This document shows positions 47,372 through 58,496 of a stretch of 64,000 bases of DNA, piece after piece. The position numbers were made by a program, and so were the translations under genes. This DNA comes from Punica granatum. Its lineage: Eukaryota; Streptophyta; Magnoliopsida; Myrtales; Lythraceae. Location: assembly GCF_007655135.1 (NCBI RefSeq), contig NC_045129.1, forward strand, positions 37,387,122 to 37,451,121. The letters run 5' to 3'. Below the pieces are notes generated by a model. That model saw only the letters and a list, made by a program, of their open reading frames with translations. It searched no databases and was not told where the DNA came from. Within the stretch, counting starts at the first letter, position 1, and the number at the start of each line of letters is the position of its first letter.

Positions 47372-49004
47372 TATTACGCAGGGATACTTGGCCAATGTGT
47401 CATCTTTCCAATCTTATTGATTAAGACGTGATAGCTGCTTCCACTCAGTAGAAAAACGACAAAGGACAAAAGTACAAGAGACAGGAATAGAAGTAGGCCT
47501 TCTCAATTGACATTCTCACTAATAAACGAAGGAAAGATAATGGCCATCACTGATCCGCTGCGTTCTGTGCTTCCGATTTAGTGACATGCATTAAGGTCCG
47601 GGTCGGAGCGTATGAGGTTCCCCTGGCTGGCACCATGGGGGCTCCTTGCAATTTAAGGCTCAAATCTTCGCTTCTCTCGGGTGAATCCATTGGACGTGAT
47701 TGATGCTGTCCGCCCTGCTGACATAGTTAGTTAGCTGCTCATTGAATTACTCATTCTGACATGCTACTGTTGATCTCTCATTTCTGCTTCTATTTTGACT
47801 CGTTGGGTCGCTGTTTACCGGGCATCACAATTTTGCGGCCCATAACCTTGCAAAATGGGTTAGCCTTTGTAAGTTTGCTGGGTCGGTATCCGTCCCGGAT
47901 CCTCCCCATCTATCACTTCCATGGAGACTGAGATGGTAACTTTTGTTCTGGCAATACAAATAACAACAATTCAGATATTGGAACAAGCAACTAACAAACA
48001 CCAAACCCTAGACATATTAAGACTATGAACTATTGGAGGACGAGCTTATGGGTGCAGGTGTTCGACATACTCGATATGGTAATGAGAACAAGATTGATGA
48101 GGTTTTGGAAGCCTCTTCAGCAGCTCTACGTACCTTACTATCACTACCTCAAATTAACGGCTCCTGCCCCCCCGGGGGGAGGAGGACATGACGACGGCTC
48201 AAAATCATAGTAAGCTGATCAAAGCGATTAGGTTGGCCTGATGACGAACAAAACTGAAGTCCCTCCTCTGTGTCTCGGGCGCGGCAAAGTGTGGATGTTC
48301 CAAGAGGGATGTAGTATTTCTTAGTCCAGCTCTGGCTCTGGACCTTCTGTACCACTTGCTTCGTACTAGCTTGGCTCTGAAATTGAGAAGGACCCTTTAT
48401 TTTCAATCAAAAGGTTGCATTTTCGATCTTCGTTTCAGGGTTCCTCATCTTTCCCCTCCCTCAAATTCCTAATTTTATGATGAAGTCACTTTTCTTATAC
48501 AATCACTTTCTTTTTGCAATATACATTGCGACGAAAAGGTGCAAAAGTGAACATTATGAAATGATGGAGATCAATACGACAGATCCCAATTTGGCTAAAA
48601 GATATCAAAGATAACAGAAACAAGACCAATACTAACCGAATGCATAAGCTACAAAAAGGATCTGAAGACTGGAAATATTGCTCGAGATGTGAAGATGCGG
48701 AGCCACGGGCCAACCAAATTGTCTGAGGTTCAATGAACAGGCAATTCTACAACTTGGTATCTTGTCCGGATTCATAATGTATCTTCGACAATTTTTACTG
48801 TTCCTTTTAGAGTTTGTCTAATTCTAAATATAAACGTGATTGCCATTTATGGGGCCAGACCAAGATCTGATGAAGAAAAAATACAGAGAGAACAGTCCTC
48901 TGTTTTCCGGAGCAAACATATGCTTAATGAATTGCTATATGACCCATCACGAATCGCCACAAATCTGTCTGTTGGCCCTCTGATGGATTTGTTGATGTCT
49001 ACAG

Positions 49005-49480
49005 CTTCAGCCCAGATCTGGGCAGCTTCGCCTCGATGATGTGGTCGAGCCATGCAGTATTCTTGGGGCTAAGATAATTAACACAATCTCCCAACTCTCC
49101 CTTCCTGAAAACCACTTACTTTCCATCCAAAATTACGACTTTCCCTTTTGATTCACCTCCAATTCACTCAAACTTTCGAAGCTGCACAACTTCAAGATCT
49201 CCTTGACGGGGCCATGGGCCTCCTCTTCTTCAGAGAATGGACACCCCAAGAACTATGCCAATCTCTTCAGATGATAGCCAGTGTTCTCCTTCATCTCCTC
49301 TTACTTCAGTAAGAAGACCTTATGGGGGATCTCCGAGCTAACCTTGTAACACCAATCCCAGTATGGTCCATACAGGCTCACCCCTTGGCAGAACCTGTCG
49401 AAGGCCACATCGATCAACAATAGGACCATTTCCTTCAGCCTCAAGTTGTTGGTGAAGTTCCATAAAGGGGCATAGATACT
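49005..49480 (-). pseudogene. Sulfotransferase pseudogene, left duplicate
   Basis: Minus-strand relic of the C-terminal half: LWNFTNNLRLKEM, FCQGVSLYGPYWD, FLGCPFSEEEEAHG, LCSFESLSELEVNQKGK and VFRKGELGDCVNYLSPK can be read. Stop codons interrupt it (for example in place of Tyr in KYEEM and of Asp before FLGC), and bases are lost around YYKAS. The N-terminal half is replaced by SINE-derived sequence from about 49484. The right duplicate at 56240-56685 shares the damage, so decay preceded duplication. Confidence 0.8.
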
Positions 49481-49483
49481 CTC

Positions 49484-49690
49484 ACTAAGTATTGAACCTG
49501 AAACCTCTTTGTTACCAGGTGAGAACGTACACCATTGGATACTACACCCTCTTTTTCTTCAGTAGGATAATGCAGCCAACTCCCATTACAAAAGAAAAAC
49601 ACCCTGAGAAATACAAAGGCGGGGTAAAGAAGTTTATTATCACCAAATAGCAGCGAACCAAGTTCTGTTCGTTGTGCACCATTGCGCTAC
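49484..49690 (-). mobile_element. tRNA-derived SINE fragments inserted in the SOT pseudogene
   Basis: On the minus strand: an A-box-like TAGCGCAATGG near 49685, a tail-like TTTTGTAATGGGAGTTGG with GAAGAAAAAGAG, then a second head, CCAATGGTGTACGTTCTCACC with B-box-like GGTTCAATACT. The second head is joined straight to SOT coding sequence. This looks like two SINE pieces head to tail. The counterpart is about 56693-56925. Confidence 0.5.
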
Positions 49691-49841
49691 ATCTTTTTAT
49701 TTATTATTATTATTATATAATTTGATCATTACTAGGGGAGAGTTTGCAGTCTATGTAAACAGTAAATCGAGTACTGTTGGTATAGGTTGCATTGGTACTG
49801 GAGAGTAGGCAATGAACAAGTGGAGATCAACCAAATCGCTT

Positions 49842-50843
49842 CTAGAGCTTTAAACCCGACCCATGGAACTTCTCCTCAGTGATGCGGTCGATCCTCTCAA
49901 TCATATCAGGAGTCAAATAGCTTACCCAATCTCCCACTTCGCCCTTTCTGAAGAACGACTTGTTCTCGTGCCCTGTCGAGAGTTTCCCGTTCTGATTCAC
50001 CTCTAGCTTGCTCAAATTGTTGAAGCTGCAGAGCCGTAGGATCTCATCAACCCCACCATCAACCTCCTCCTCGTCTTCCGAAAAAGGGCAGCCCAGGAAA
50101 TCAGCCAATCTCTTCAACTGCTCACGAGGTTTCTCCTTCATTTCCTCGTACGTTAGGAAAAAGACCTTATGGGGCATCTCCAAGCTGGCCTTGTAGTAGC
50201 CCAGGACATGGTCCCAGAATGGTCCGTACATGCTCACCCCTCTGCAAAACTTGTCAAAGGTCTCCTCAAGTGGGCTTGTCGTCCCAGTTTCCTTGGGCAG
50301 TAAATTATTTGTAAATTGCCATAGGGAGACATATGTGTCCTTCGGGTTCCTGCACAAGTACACAATCTTGCATTTGGAATTCTTCATGGACTCTGGAAGT
50401 GATCCGAAGGGGATGTGGGTGGCAAACAGCCTTGGGGAAGTGAATGAGGAGAGGTCCGGATTCGTGTCCAACATGTGGAGGCTTTCCAAGAAAGGTACGA
50501 GTTCGTGCGGATTTTTCCGGAGCAAGGGATGATCCACTTTTTTATTAGAATGGTAGTAGGATCGGTTTAGGAGGGAAAAGAGGATGGCTTTAAGCCATAT
50601 GGTGCCTGACTTGGGGGTGGACACAAGGACGATGTCGGAGTCCAGAGCCCTGAAGTGGTGTTGAACCTGGAGGATCGCCTTCAGTGTGCGGGTGCTGTAC
50701 CAGATGCCCTGGTAGAAGTGCATGAACATCGGGAGCCAACCCATCTCGGATGGGAGTGTGCTAATGAGTTCTCTACATTCATCTGTTAGGTTGTCGACTT
50801 CTTGGAGATATTTGGGGAGGCGAGAGTTGTTAGGGGCTGACAT
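49842..50843 (-). CDS. Cytosolic sulfotransferase (SOT), copy 3
   Basis: Intact single-exon gene, 333 residues, starting MSAPNNSRLPKYLQEVDN at an ATG shared with its paralogs. The PAPS loop reads TPKSGTIW (76-83): the second Thr of the usual SGTTW is Ile, a change shared with the broken duplicate at 57059-58496. His143 in FATHIP, LCRNPKDTYVS (164-174) and RKGEVGDW are kept. A TA microsatellite (about 50930-50953) lies about 90 bp upstream, where the core promoter should be. It is an otherwise ordinary SOT. Whether the loop change lowers PAPS binding is not known; the acceptor is unknown. Confidence 0.88.
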   Translation of the reverse strand: MSAPNNSRLPKYLQEVDNLTDECRELISTLPSEMGWLPMFMHFYQGIWYSTRTLKAILQVQHHFRALDSDIVLVSTPKSGTIWLKAILFSLLNRSYYHSNKKVDHPLLRKNPHELVPFLESLHMLDTNPDLSSFTSPRLFATHIPFGSLPESMKNSKCKIVYLCRNPKDTYVSLWQFTNNLLPKETGTTSPLEETFDKFCRGVSMYGPFWDHVLGYYKASLEMPHKVFFLTYEEMKEKPREQLKRLADFLGCPFSEDEEEVDGGVDEILRLCSFNNLSKLEVNQNGKLSTGHENKSFFRKGEVGDWVSYLTPDMIERIDRITEEKFHGSGLKL

Positions 50844-50992
50844 GGTGGATGAGAGAGAGGGGTAATCAGGAAGTACGTTGGCAGTGAAGTGAAGAATTGA
50901 CTTGAAGAAGATAGATAGATCGATAGATATATATATATATATATGGTGACTGATGATGGTTTTGTTGTGCGGCGCCCAAGATTTCGACCACT

Positions 50993-51058
50993 TACAAAAA
51001 GGTTGTCAGGCTGAAGATTTTTGGGGAGAGGAGAGCCCTCAGTGGTTGACATTGTATG
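50993..51058 (-). pseudogene. 18-codon stub of SOT copy 2 at the duplication junction
   Basis: Minus-strand codons MSTTEGSPLPKNLQPDNL match the start of SOT copy 2 and then stop abruptly, running into the upstream flank of SOT copy 3 (GGCGCCCAAGATTTCGACC at about 50971). It marks the joint between left and right duplication units. It still lies behind the duplicated SOT copy 2 promoter region, but can encode only a short peptide. Confidence 0.85.
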
Positions 51059-51124
51059 GTGCAATTAGGAGGAGATAGAGGTTATTCGAAGTTGGAAGTT
51101 AATTAGAAGGATATACAAGTAGGC

Positions 51125-51890
51125 CAACCATTCCACTCCAGGCCTTCTATCTTTGCCACGGGTTGTTGGTTAATATGGAGTTGGCGAAATAAAGTGTTGT
51201 TTGACCCCGATTTCTCCCGCCCGGAGTCGGGTACACAAGCAATTATTCGCACTGCCTCGGGATTTCGAGAGTCCTAGGCAGCAGCTCGGCCTGTGGGAGG
51301 TGGTAGCAATAAGGTTTGGATGGACATTCGCTGGTTGAAGCCACTCGAAGATTTTCTCAAGTTGAACACCGATGGCTCTGTTCGTTGGAATCCAAGAATA
51401 GCAGGGGCTAGTGGCTTAATACGCAATGATAGTGATGGTTGGGTGATCGATTTTCTGCAAAATATTGGAATCACTTCTGTCACGATGGCTGAATTATAAG
51501 GAGTTCTTACGGGTCTAGAGTTGGCTTGGAATTCAGGTTTTCGGAAAGTGATACTTGAGGTGGACTCCTTGGTGGTGCGCAATTTTATCTCCGGGGAGGG
51601 TAGCTGTGCACCCACATTCCAAGCCCTACTCCAACGTATTAAAGAACTCTACCGGCGAACTTGGAAAATCCGTATTCAACACACTTATCGGGAGGGAAAC
51701 TCGTGCACGGACTGACTTGCTAGGAGGGCAATCGACTTTCCTTTGGGCACTCATTTTCTCCATTTTGCTCCTAATGGGATCTTACCACTTCTGTTAGGTG
51801 ATATTTCAGGGGTCTCCATACCCCGTTTGGTTTATGTTTAATTGCTTTTCAGGGCTTTTGCCCCATTTCGACCGGAAAAAAAAAAGGTAG
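51125..51890 (+). mobile_element. 5'-truncated LINE with RNase H domain and poly-A
   Basis: Present only in the right duplication copy. The left copy is uninterrupted at the matching site (about 44895-44915). It reads WRNKVLFDPDF in one frame, then LEDFLKLNTDGSVRWNPR, ASGLIRNDSDGWVIDF, SGFRKVILEVDSLVVRNFI and IQHTYREGNSCTD, the plant LINE-type RNase H (RVT_3) domain including its first catalytic Asp in NTDG. A TAA after MAEL and a later TGA break the frame. The 3' end is CCGGAAAAAAAAAA. A clean target duplication is not evident. Confidence 0.8.
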
Positions 51891-52069
51891 ACAAAGTCTG
51901 AAGTAATGTGATTTATTCAATAATAAATCAAATTAGGTATAACTACAATTCTAACAAGTTGACTCTAATAAATAACTTCAATAATGTGAAGCCATGTGTT
52001 ATTTCGTGCAGTGGGAAATCTATGATTGACCCCACTCTACAAATAAGTGTATTACCAATAACTAGTTGA

Positions 52070-53700
52070 ATACCTTCGCGTGGTACGGGAACCGTACAAA
52101 TAATCTCTTAATTATTTTTGTCGAGAAAAAAGTTATAAATATATATGCAAATTAAAATCTCATTAAAAAAATTGAGATATACGTGAAAAGAATATAATTC
52201 AATAAAAATATGTGAGTAAATATATCAATAAAAAATAAAAAATTCTCATACAAATGTGTGAAGAGATGAATTGAATGAAAATATGCGAGCAAATATGTTA
52301 ATCATAGAAAATAATAATTTCTCCAAGCAAAAAATCTTTAAAAAGTAGGTGAAGAGAAAACCCGATGAATCATTTTTGAAACAATCAAATTGACATAGAC
52401 CGGTCGGTGTTGGTGGTGGATGAACATGCAGCACAATATACATATAAAGTTCGCAAGGATACCAACACATCTTTGCAAACGAAAATATAATAATAAAAGT
52501 TTCGTGTAAGGCGTCTATATATAGCTCCAATATATAATCGAACTTTATATGTGCAATATGTATCTTCAGCTATATATGTACACGTTCCTATAATATATCT
52601 ATATCTATATATATATATATATATATAGAGCCGCCAAAATAAAAATTACAATACATATTTCGTCGTGTCAAAACATATATGTATTCCTATAATGCAAGAT
52701 TGTGTGTTATCTTCAGATTCTATTACATATTTTATATACATCAAATATAAATAAGAAAGGTGGTTGGCCAGTTATGTATACTATCAAAAGAATATTATTA
52801 ATATGTTGTCGTTGTCGTTTTGTTGTTCCATTTCTATAAATTAAAAAAAAAAACTTTCAATGCCTTCTTGATAAGGCTAATAATAAAATATTATTTTCTC
52901 TTAATGAGAAAGGTGGCAGTTTGGCCAGTTATATATACTATCAAAAGAATGTTAATGAAATAATTTGGTTGCATTCCATTATATCAAAAGCATATAGTTA
53001 TTTCTACAATGTAATTTTGTATGTTATAAAAAACTATCAATACATGGATTCCACTATATATTTCATTGAATATCAAATATTTCACAATATATAATATTTA
53101 CATAATTAAAACAATGACGTGACTTCGCGAGATGGACAGACGTGCCTTCGTAAGTGATTGTAATTTGATAACGTGGCTGATCACTTTTCAACTTTGGAAG
53201 GCGGTTGCACGAAAGACGGATGAATCATTTGCTTTTATATATATATATATTGATAACATACGTAATCTACATATATTTTTATACAATTTAAATAGCATCT
53301 ATATATGCATATATATGCAAACCACATATATATAATAATTATATATATGCCAACGGAATATATAAATTATATGATATATATATATATATATCTGTGCAAA
53401 CATCACATATAAAGATGGCATATAAAGTCTATAAACGGTGTGTGTATATATATATATATGTATATATGAAAACGTCACATATAAAGATTATATATATAAT
53501 CTTGCAATGCAACTATATACATGTAATTCTATTGAGCTTTATGCATATAGTCTATATATTTTACTGAATAATTTATAATAAAAGAATATACATTTTGCCT
53601 TAATTCATAAGCGACGACGTTGCAAAGCGAGAAAGTTTCATTTTTTATTTTTAATGGTATGACGGCATGAGAATTCTATTCATACTTTGTTTTAATGCAT
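52070..53700. other. AT-rich tract, right duplicate
   Basis: Counterpart of 45060-46800, with TA runs of different length. No gene. Confidence 0.6.
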
Positions 53701-54194
53701 ATATAGATTACGGATTCGTTCTTAACTTTCTTTAATTCACTGTATTCAAGTCTTTGAGCCTTCCTTCTTCTGCCGAAAAATAATTACGGATTCATGAGAA
53801 AATTGTGGATGATTAATTAGGTAATTACTCAAAAAAGTATATTAACAATATTGATGATGAAGTGTGCGTAAAGATCTCGAAATCTCAATCTTAAAGATTT
53901 GAAGATGCTTTGATTAGCTTAGTTTTTAATTTCAATAATACCTCAAAATATTAATTCATCGTCTTGATTTTTGTTATTTTATATGGTAGTATGAAATTAA
54001 ATATTATGTAACAATGCATTATTAAAGTCATAAATAAAAGACTGTACGTTTGCACCCATTGACTCTTTCTCTTAATGTATCCTTGGAAATGAGAAGATCT
54101 TAAATAGTGATACATCCTTTTCATCCTTGATAACGATCAGATCATATAATGCAAATTATAGCTGGAAATGTTTTGAGATAGAGTTGTGGCTTTT

Positions 54195-54320
54195 TTTTTT
54201 GGTCGGTCATAACATACCTAGTTAAATGCAAAAAGAAATGAGACATATTATTGGCGAGAATTGAACCTGAATCTTTTTTTTTATTACCAATAAAGCACAG
54301 GTCCACTTTCTTTCAAAAAA
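54195..54320 (-). mobile_element. SINE-like element, right duplicate
   Basis: Same element as 47245-47371, with B-box-like GGTTCAATTCTCG and a terminal GACCGACC plus A run on the minus strand. Confidence 0.45.
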
Positions 54321-54395
54321 TTATTAAGCATAGATACTTCGCCAAGGTATTGTCTTTATGTGATTGCACCTATCTTATTGATTAAGACATGTGAT

Positions 54396-54705
54396 ATTTT
54401 CCTTATATGTCTAGTAGATGACAAAATTCAATTGCCAAGACACTTCAAAGTTCAAATAACTTTGGGGAATTGTCTTTTAACAAAGTAATTTACTTGCAAC
54501 CAAAGTAAATTATCTAAAAATAAAGAGTAAATTACTTGAGGTTAGATAATTTACATGAAAAATACAAACAAGTGACTTGCATGAATGATAAATACATAAG
54601 TGAATGACCAATGTATTGTGGACTAACCCTTGCAAATTGGGTGAGCACCTTTTTTTTTTTTTTTTTCTTCCTCGTTTATCAGGTTTGTTCCGGCCGTATT
54701 GTTTT
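54396..54705. other. About 310-bp block present only in the right duplicate
   Basis: The left copy reads AAGACGTGATAGCTGCTT without a break at the matching place (about 47424-47441), while the right copy has this block between GTGAT and AGCTGC. It contains a 17-18 T run near 54650 and several AGTAAATTA-type repeats. Insertion on the right or deletion on the left are both possible; no target duplication is visible. Confidence 0.5.
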
Positions 54706-56239
54706 TTCTATAGCTGCTTCCCACTCAGTAGAAAAACGACAGAGGACAAAAGTACAAGAGACAGGAATAAAAGTGGGCCTTCTCAATCGACATTCTCACT
54801 AATAAACGAAGGAAAGATCATGGCCATCACTGATCCTCTGCGTTCTGTGCTTCCGATTTAGTGACATGCATTAAGGTCCAGGTCGGAGCGTATGAGGTCC
54901 CCCTGGCTGGCACCACGGGGGCTCCTTGCAATTTAAGGCTCAAATCTTCGCTTCTCTCGGGTGAATCCATTTGACGTGATTGATGCTGTCTGCCCTGCTG
55001 ACATAGTTAGTTAGCTGCTCATTGAATTACGCATTCTAACATATGCTACTGTTGATCTCTCATCTCTGCTTCTATGTTGGGTCGCTGTTTACTGGGCATC
55101 ACAATTTTGCTGCCCATAACCTTGCAAAATGGGTTAGCCTTTGTAAGTTTGCTGGGTCGGTATCCGTCCCGGATCCTCACCATCTATCACTTCCATGGAG
55201 ACTGAGATGGTAACTTTTGTTCTTGCAATACAACTAACAACAATTCAGATATTGGAACAAGCAACTAACAAACACCAAACACTAGACATATTACGACTAT
55301 GAACTATTGGAGTACAAGCTCATGGGTGCAGGTGTTCGACATACTCGATATGGTAATGAGAACAAGATTGACGAGGTTTTGGAAGCCTCTTCAGCAGCTC
55401 TACGTACCTTATTATCACTACCTCAAATTAACGGCTCCTGCCCCCCGGGGGAGGAGACATGACGACGGCTCAAAATCATAGTAAGCAGATCAAAGCGATT
55501 AGGTTGGCCTGATGACGAACAAAACTGAAGTCCCTCCTCTGTGTCTCGGGTGCTGCAAAGTGTGGATGTTCCAAGAGGGACGTAGTATGTCTTAGTCCAG
55601 CTCTGGCTCTGGACCTTCTGTACCACTTGCTTCGTACTAGCTTGGCTCTGAAATTGAGAAGGACCCTTTATTGATCTTTCCCCTCCCTCAAATTCCTAAT
55701 TTTATGATGAAGTCACTTTTCTTATACAATCACTTTCTTTTTGCAATATACATTGCGACGAAAAGGTGCAAAAGTGAACATTATGAAATGATGGAGATCA
55801 ATACGACAGATCCCAATTTGGCTAAAAGATATCAAAGATAACAGAAACAAGACCAATACTAACCGAATGCATAAGCTACAAAAAGGATCTGAAGACTGGA
55901 AATATTGCTCGAGATGTGAAGATGCGGAGCCACGGGCCAACCAAATTGTCTGAGGTTCAATGAACAGGCAATTCTACAACTTGGTATCTTGTCCGGATTC
56001 ATAATGTATCTTTGACAATTTTTACTGTTCCTTTTAGAGTTTGTCTAATTCTAAATATAAACGTGATTGCCATTTATGGGGCCAGACCAAGATCTGATGA
56101 AGAAAAAATACAGAGAGAACAGTCCTCTTTTTTCCGGAGTAAACATATGCTTAATGAATTGCTATATGATCCATCACGAATCGCCACAAATCTGTCTGTT
56201 GGCCTTCTGATGGATTTGTTGATGTCTACAGCTTCAGCC

Positions 56240-56685
56240 CAGATCTGGGCAGCTTCACCTCGATGATGTGGTCGAGCCATGCAATATTCTTGGGGCTAAG
56301 ATAATTAACACAATCTCCCAACTCTCCCTTCCTGAAAAACCACTTACTTTCCATCCAAAATTACGACTTTCCCTTTTGATTCACCTCCAATTCACTCAAA
56401 CTTTCGAAGCTGCACAACTTCAAGATCTCCTTGATGTGGCCATGGGCATCCTCTTCTTCAGAGAATAGACTTCCAAAGAACTATGCCAATCTCTTCAGAT
56501 GATAGCCAGTGTTCTCCTTCATCTCCTCATACTTCAGTAAGAAGACCTTATGGGGGATCTCCGAGCTAAAGCCCAGAATGGTCCATACAGGTTCACCCCT
56601 TGGCAGAACTTGTTGAAGGCCTCATTGATCAGCAATAGGACCATTTCCTTGAGCCTCAAGTTGTTGGTGATGTTCCATATATGAG
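56240..56685 (-). pseudogene. Sulfotransferase pseudogene, right duplicate
   Basis: Counterpart of the relic at 49005-49480, with the same stops and further small losses (the DWCYKV region is shorter, with a deletion near 56568). Not functional. Confidence 0.8.
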
Positions 56686-56692
56686 CATGGAT

Positions 56693-56925
56693 AGTCCTAC
56701 TGAGTATTGAACCTAGAACCTCTTGGTTACTAAGTGAGGACGTACACCACTATGCGCTAAACCCTTTTTTTCTTCGGTAGGATAACAAGACCAACTCCCA
56801 TTACAAAAGAAAAACACCCTACGAACTACAAAGGCGAGGTAAGGAAGCCCCAATAATATCACCAAATAACAGTGAATCAAGTACCGTTCGTTGTGCACCA
56901 TTGCGCTATACCCTCTTTGATTGTT
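56693..56925 (-). mobile_element. tRNA-derived SINE fragments, right duplicate
   Basis: The minus strand shows TAGCGCAATGGTGCAC near 56917, TTTTGTAATGGGAGTTGG, GAAGAAAAAAAGGG, then TAGTGGTGTACGTCC and GGTTCAATACTCAG. The order matches 49484-49690. Confidence 0.5.
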
Positions 56926-57058
56926 ATTATATAATTTGATCATTACTAGGGGAGAGTTTGCACAGTCTATGTAAACAGTAAATCGAGTACTGTTGGTATA
57001 GGTTTACATTGGTACTGGAGAGTAGGCAATGAACAAGTGAAGATAAACTAAATCGCTT

Positions 57059-58496
57059 CTAGAGCTTTAAATCCGACCCATGGAACTTCTCCTCAGTGAT
57101 GCGGTCGATCCTCTCAATCATATCCGGAGTCAAATAGCTTACCCAATCTCCCACTTCGCCCTTTCTGAAGAACGACTTGTTCTCGTGCCCTGTCGAGAGT
57201 TTTCCGTTCTGGTTCACCTCTAGCTTGCTCAAATTGTCGAAGCTGCAGAGCCGTAGGATCTCATCAACCTCCTCCTCATCTTCCGAGAAAGGGCAGCCTA
57301 GGAAACTAGCCAATCTCTTCAACTGCTCACGAGGTTTCTCCTTCATTTCCTCGTACGTTAGGAAAAAGACCTTATGGGGCATCTCCAAGCTGGCCTTGTA
57401 GTAGCCCAGGACATGGTCCCAGAATGGTCCATCCATGCTCACCCCTCTGCAAAACTTGTCAAATGTCTCCTCAAGTGAGCTTGTCGTCCCAATTTCCTTG
57501 GGCAGTAAATTATTTGTAAATTGCCATAGGGAGACATATGTGTCCTTTGGGTTCCTGCACAAGTACACAATCTTGCATTCGAAATCCTTCATGAACTCTG
57601 GAAGTGATCCGAAGGGGATGTGGGTGGCTAGCAGCCTTGGGGAAGTGAATGCTGAGAGGTCCGGATTCATGTCCAACATGTGGAGGAATTCCAAGAAAGG
57701 TACGAGTTCGTGCAGATTTTTCCGGAGCAAGGGATGATCCACTGTTATATTAGAATAGTAGTAGGATTGGTGTAGGAGGGAAAAGAGGATGGCTTTAAGC
57801 CATATGGTGCCTGACTTGGGGGTCGAAGCAAGGATGATGTCGGAGTCTAGAGCCCTGAATTGGTGTTGAACCGGGAGGATCATGTTCAGTTGGCGGGTGG
57901 TGTACCAGAAGCCCTGGTAGAAGTGCATGAACATCGGGAGCCAACCCAGCTCGAATGGGAGTGTGCTAATGAGTTCTCTACGTTCATCTGTTAGGTTGTT
58001 GACGCAGCGGAATTAATTGGAATCTGTTGATTCGCGTACGAATACCAAGATAATCTTCTATCACCCGTTGATTCTACGAATACCAGGGAATATTCATCAA
58101 ACTCGAATCAAATCCGAGAATGGGCGAAAGAGCACGGTAGCTCCAGAACTTTATTAATAATCCAAAAACTGTCTTAGCCCTAGGGCTTACATCGTTTAAA
58201 TAGAGAAAACGAAAATATAACGAAAAAATAAAATATTCTTTAAAATAAGATATTTCCTAAAATAGCAAAAAACATCATAAATAATATAAAATTACTTGTT
58301 TGAGACCTTAAATGATGGAATTCGGCCTAAATCTCATCTTTTCATGCAATGAGTTCTGTTCCGGAGGCCGTTTTCCTCGAAACAAGGTGGTAATAACTTA
58401 TTTTTTTTAAGGTACCGATTGATTGCTTCTTCTGCTGCATCAGTTGTCGACTTCTTAGAGATATTTGGGGAGGCGAGGGTTGTTAGGGGCTGACAT
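57059..58496 (-). pseudogene. Sulfotransferase pseudogene split by a solo LTR
   Basis: Duplicate of SOT copy 3. Codons from the ATG at 58496 read MSAPNNPRLPKYL and then TAA, where copy 3 has CAA (Gln14). A 443-bp LTR then interrupts the frame at the Asn18 codon (58000-58442), after which NLTDERRELIS and the rest run open to 57059. The PAPS loop is again TPKSGTIW, the 3'-phosphate motif LCRNPKDTYVS and RKGEVGDW are kept, and two codons (GG of VDGGVDEI) are lost. An internal ATG at 57934 could start a 291-residue product that keeps the PAPS loop but lacks the first 38 residues. There is no evidence that it is made. Confidence 0.88.
58000..58442 (-). mobile_element. Solo LTR with 5-bp target duplication
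   Basis: On the minus strand it begins TGATGCAGCAGAAG and ends TTCCGCTGCGTCA, canonical TG...CA ends. The flanking 5-bp duplication is ACAAC (GTTGT on plus, 57995-57999 and 58443-58447); the uninterrupted paralog has this sequence once. It includes TATTTAAACGATGTAAG, a plausible LTR promoter, and AATAAAGTTCTGG. No internal retroelement sequence remains. The CCGCTGC-type end is common in plant Copia LTRs, but the superfamily is not proven. Confidence 0.88.

Larger units (their letters stand above)
44783..50990. repeat. Tandem segmental duplication, left copy
   Basis: This 6.2-kb unit begins inside codon 18 of SOT copy 2 and runs through its 5' flank, an AT-rich tract (45060-46800), a SINE, the RNase H-like flank segment, a SOT pseudogene, SINE fragments and SOT copy 3. 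The right copy (50993-58712) repeats the same order. Shared landmarks include GTGATTTATTCAATAATAAATC (first 20 bases identical) at about 44927 and 51908, and a stretch at 48495-48713 that is base-for-base the same as 55722-55940. Confidence 0.85.

Noticed and set aside
48495..48713. A 72-residue minus-strand frame identical in both duplicates (also 55722-55940)
   Set aside because: Identity is at the DNA level across a wider noncoding block and fits recent duplication or gene conversion. No known domain and no homologous frame at the other SOT copies.
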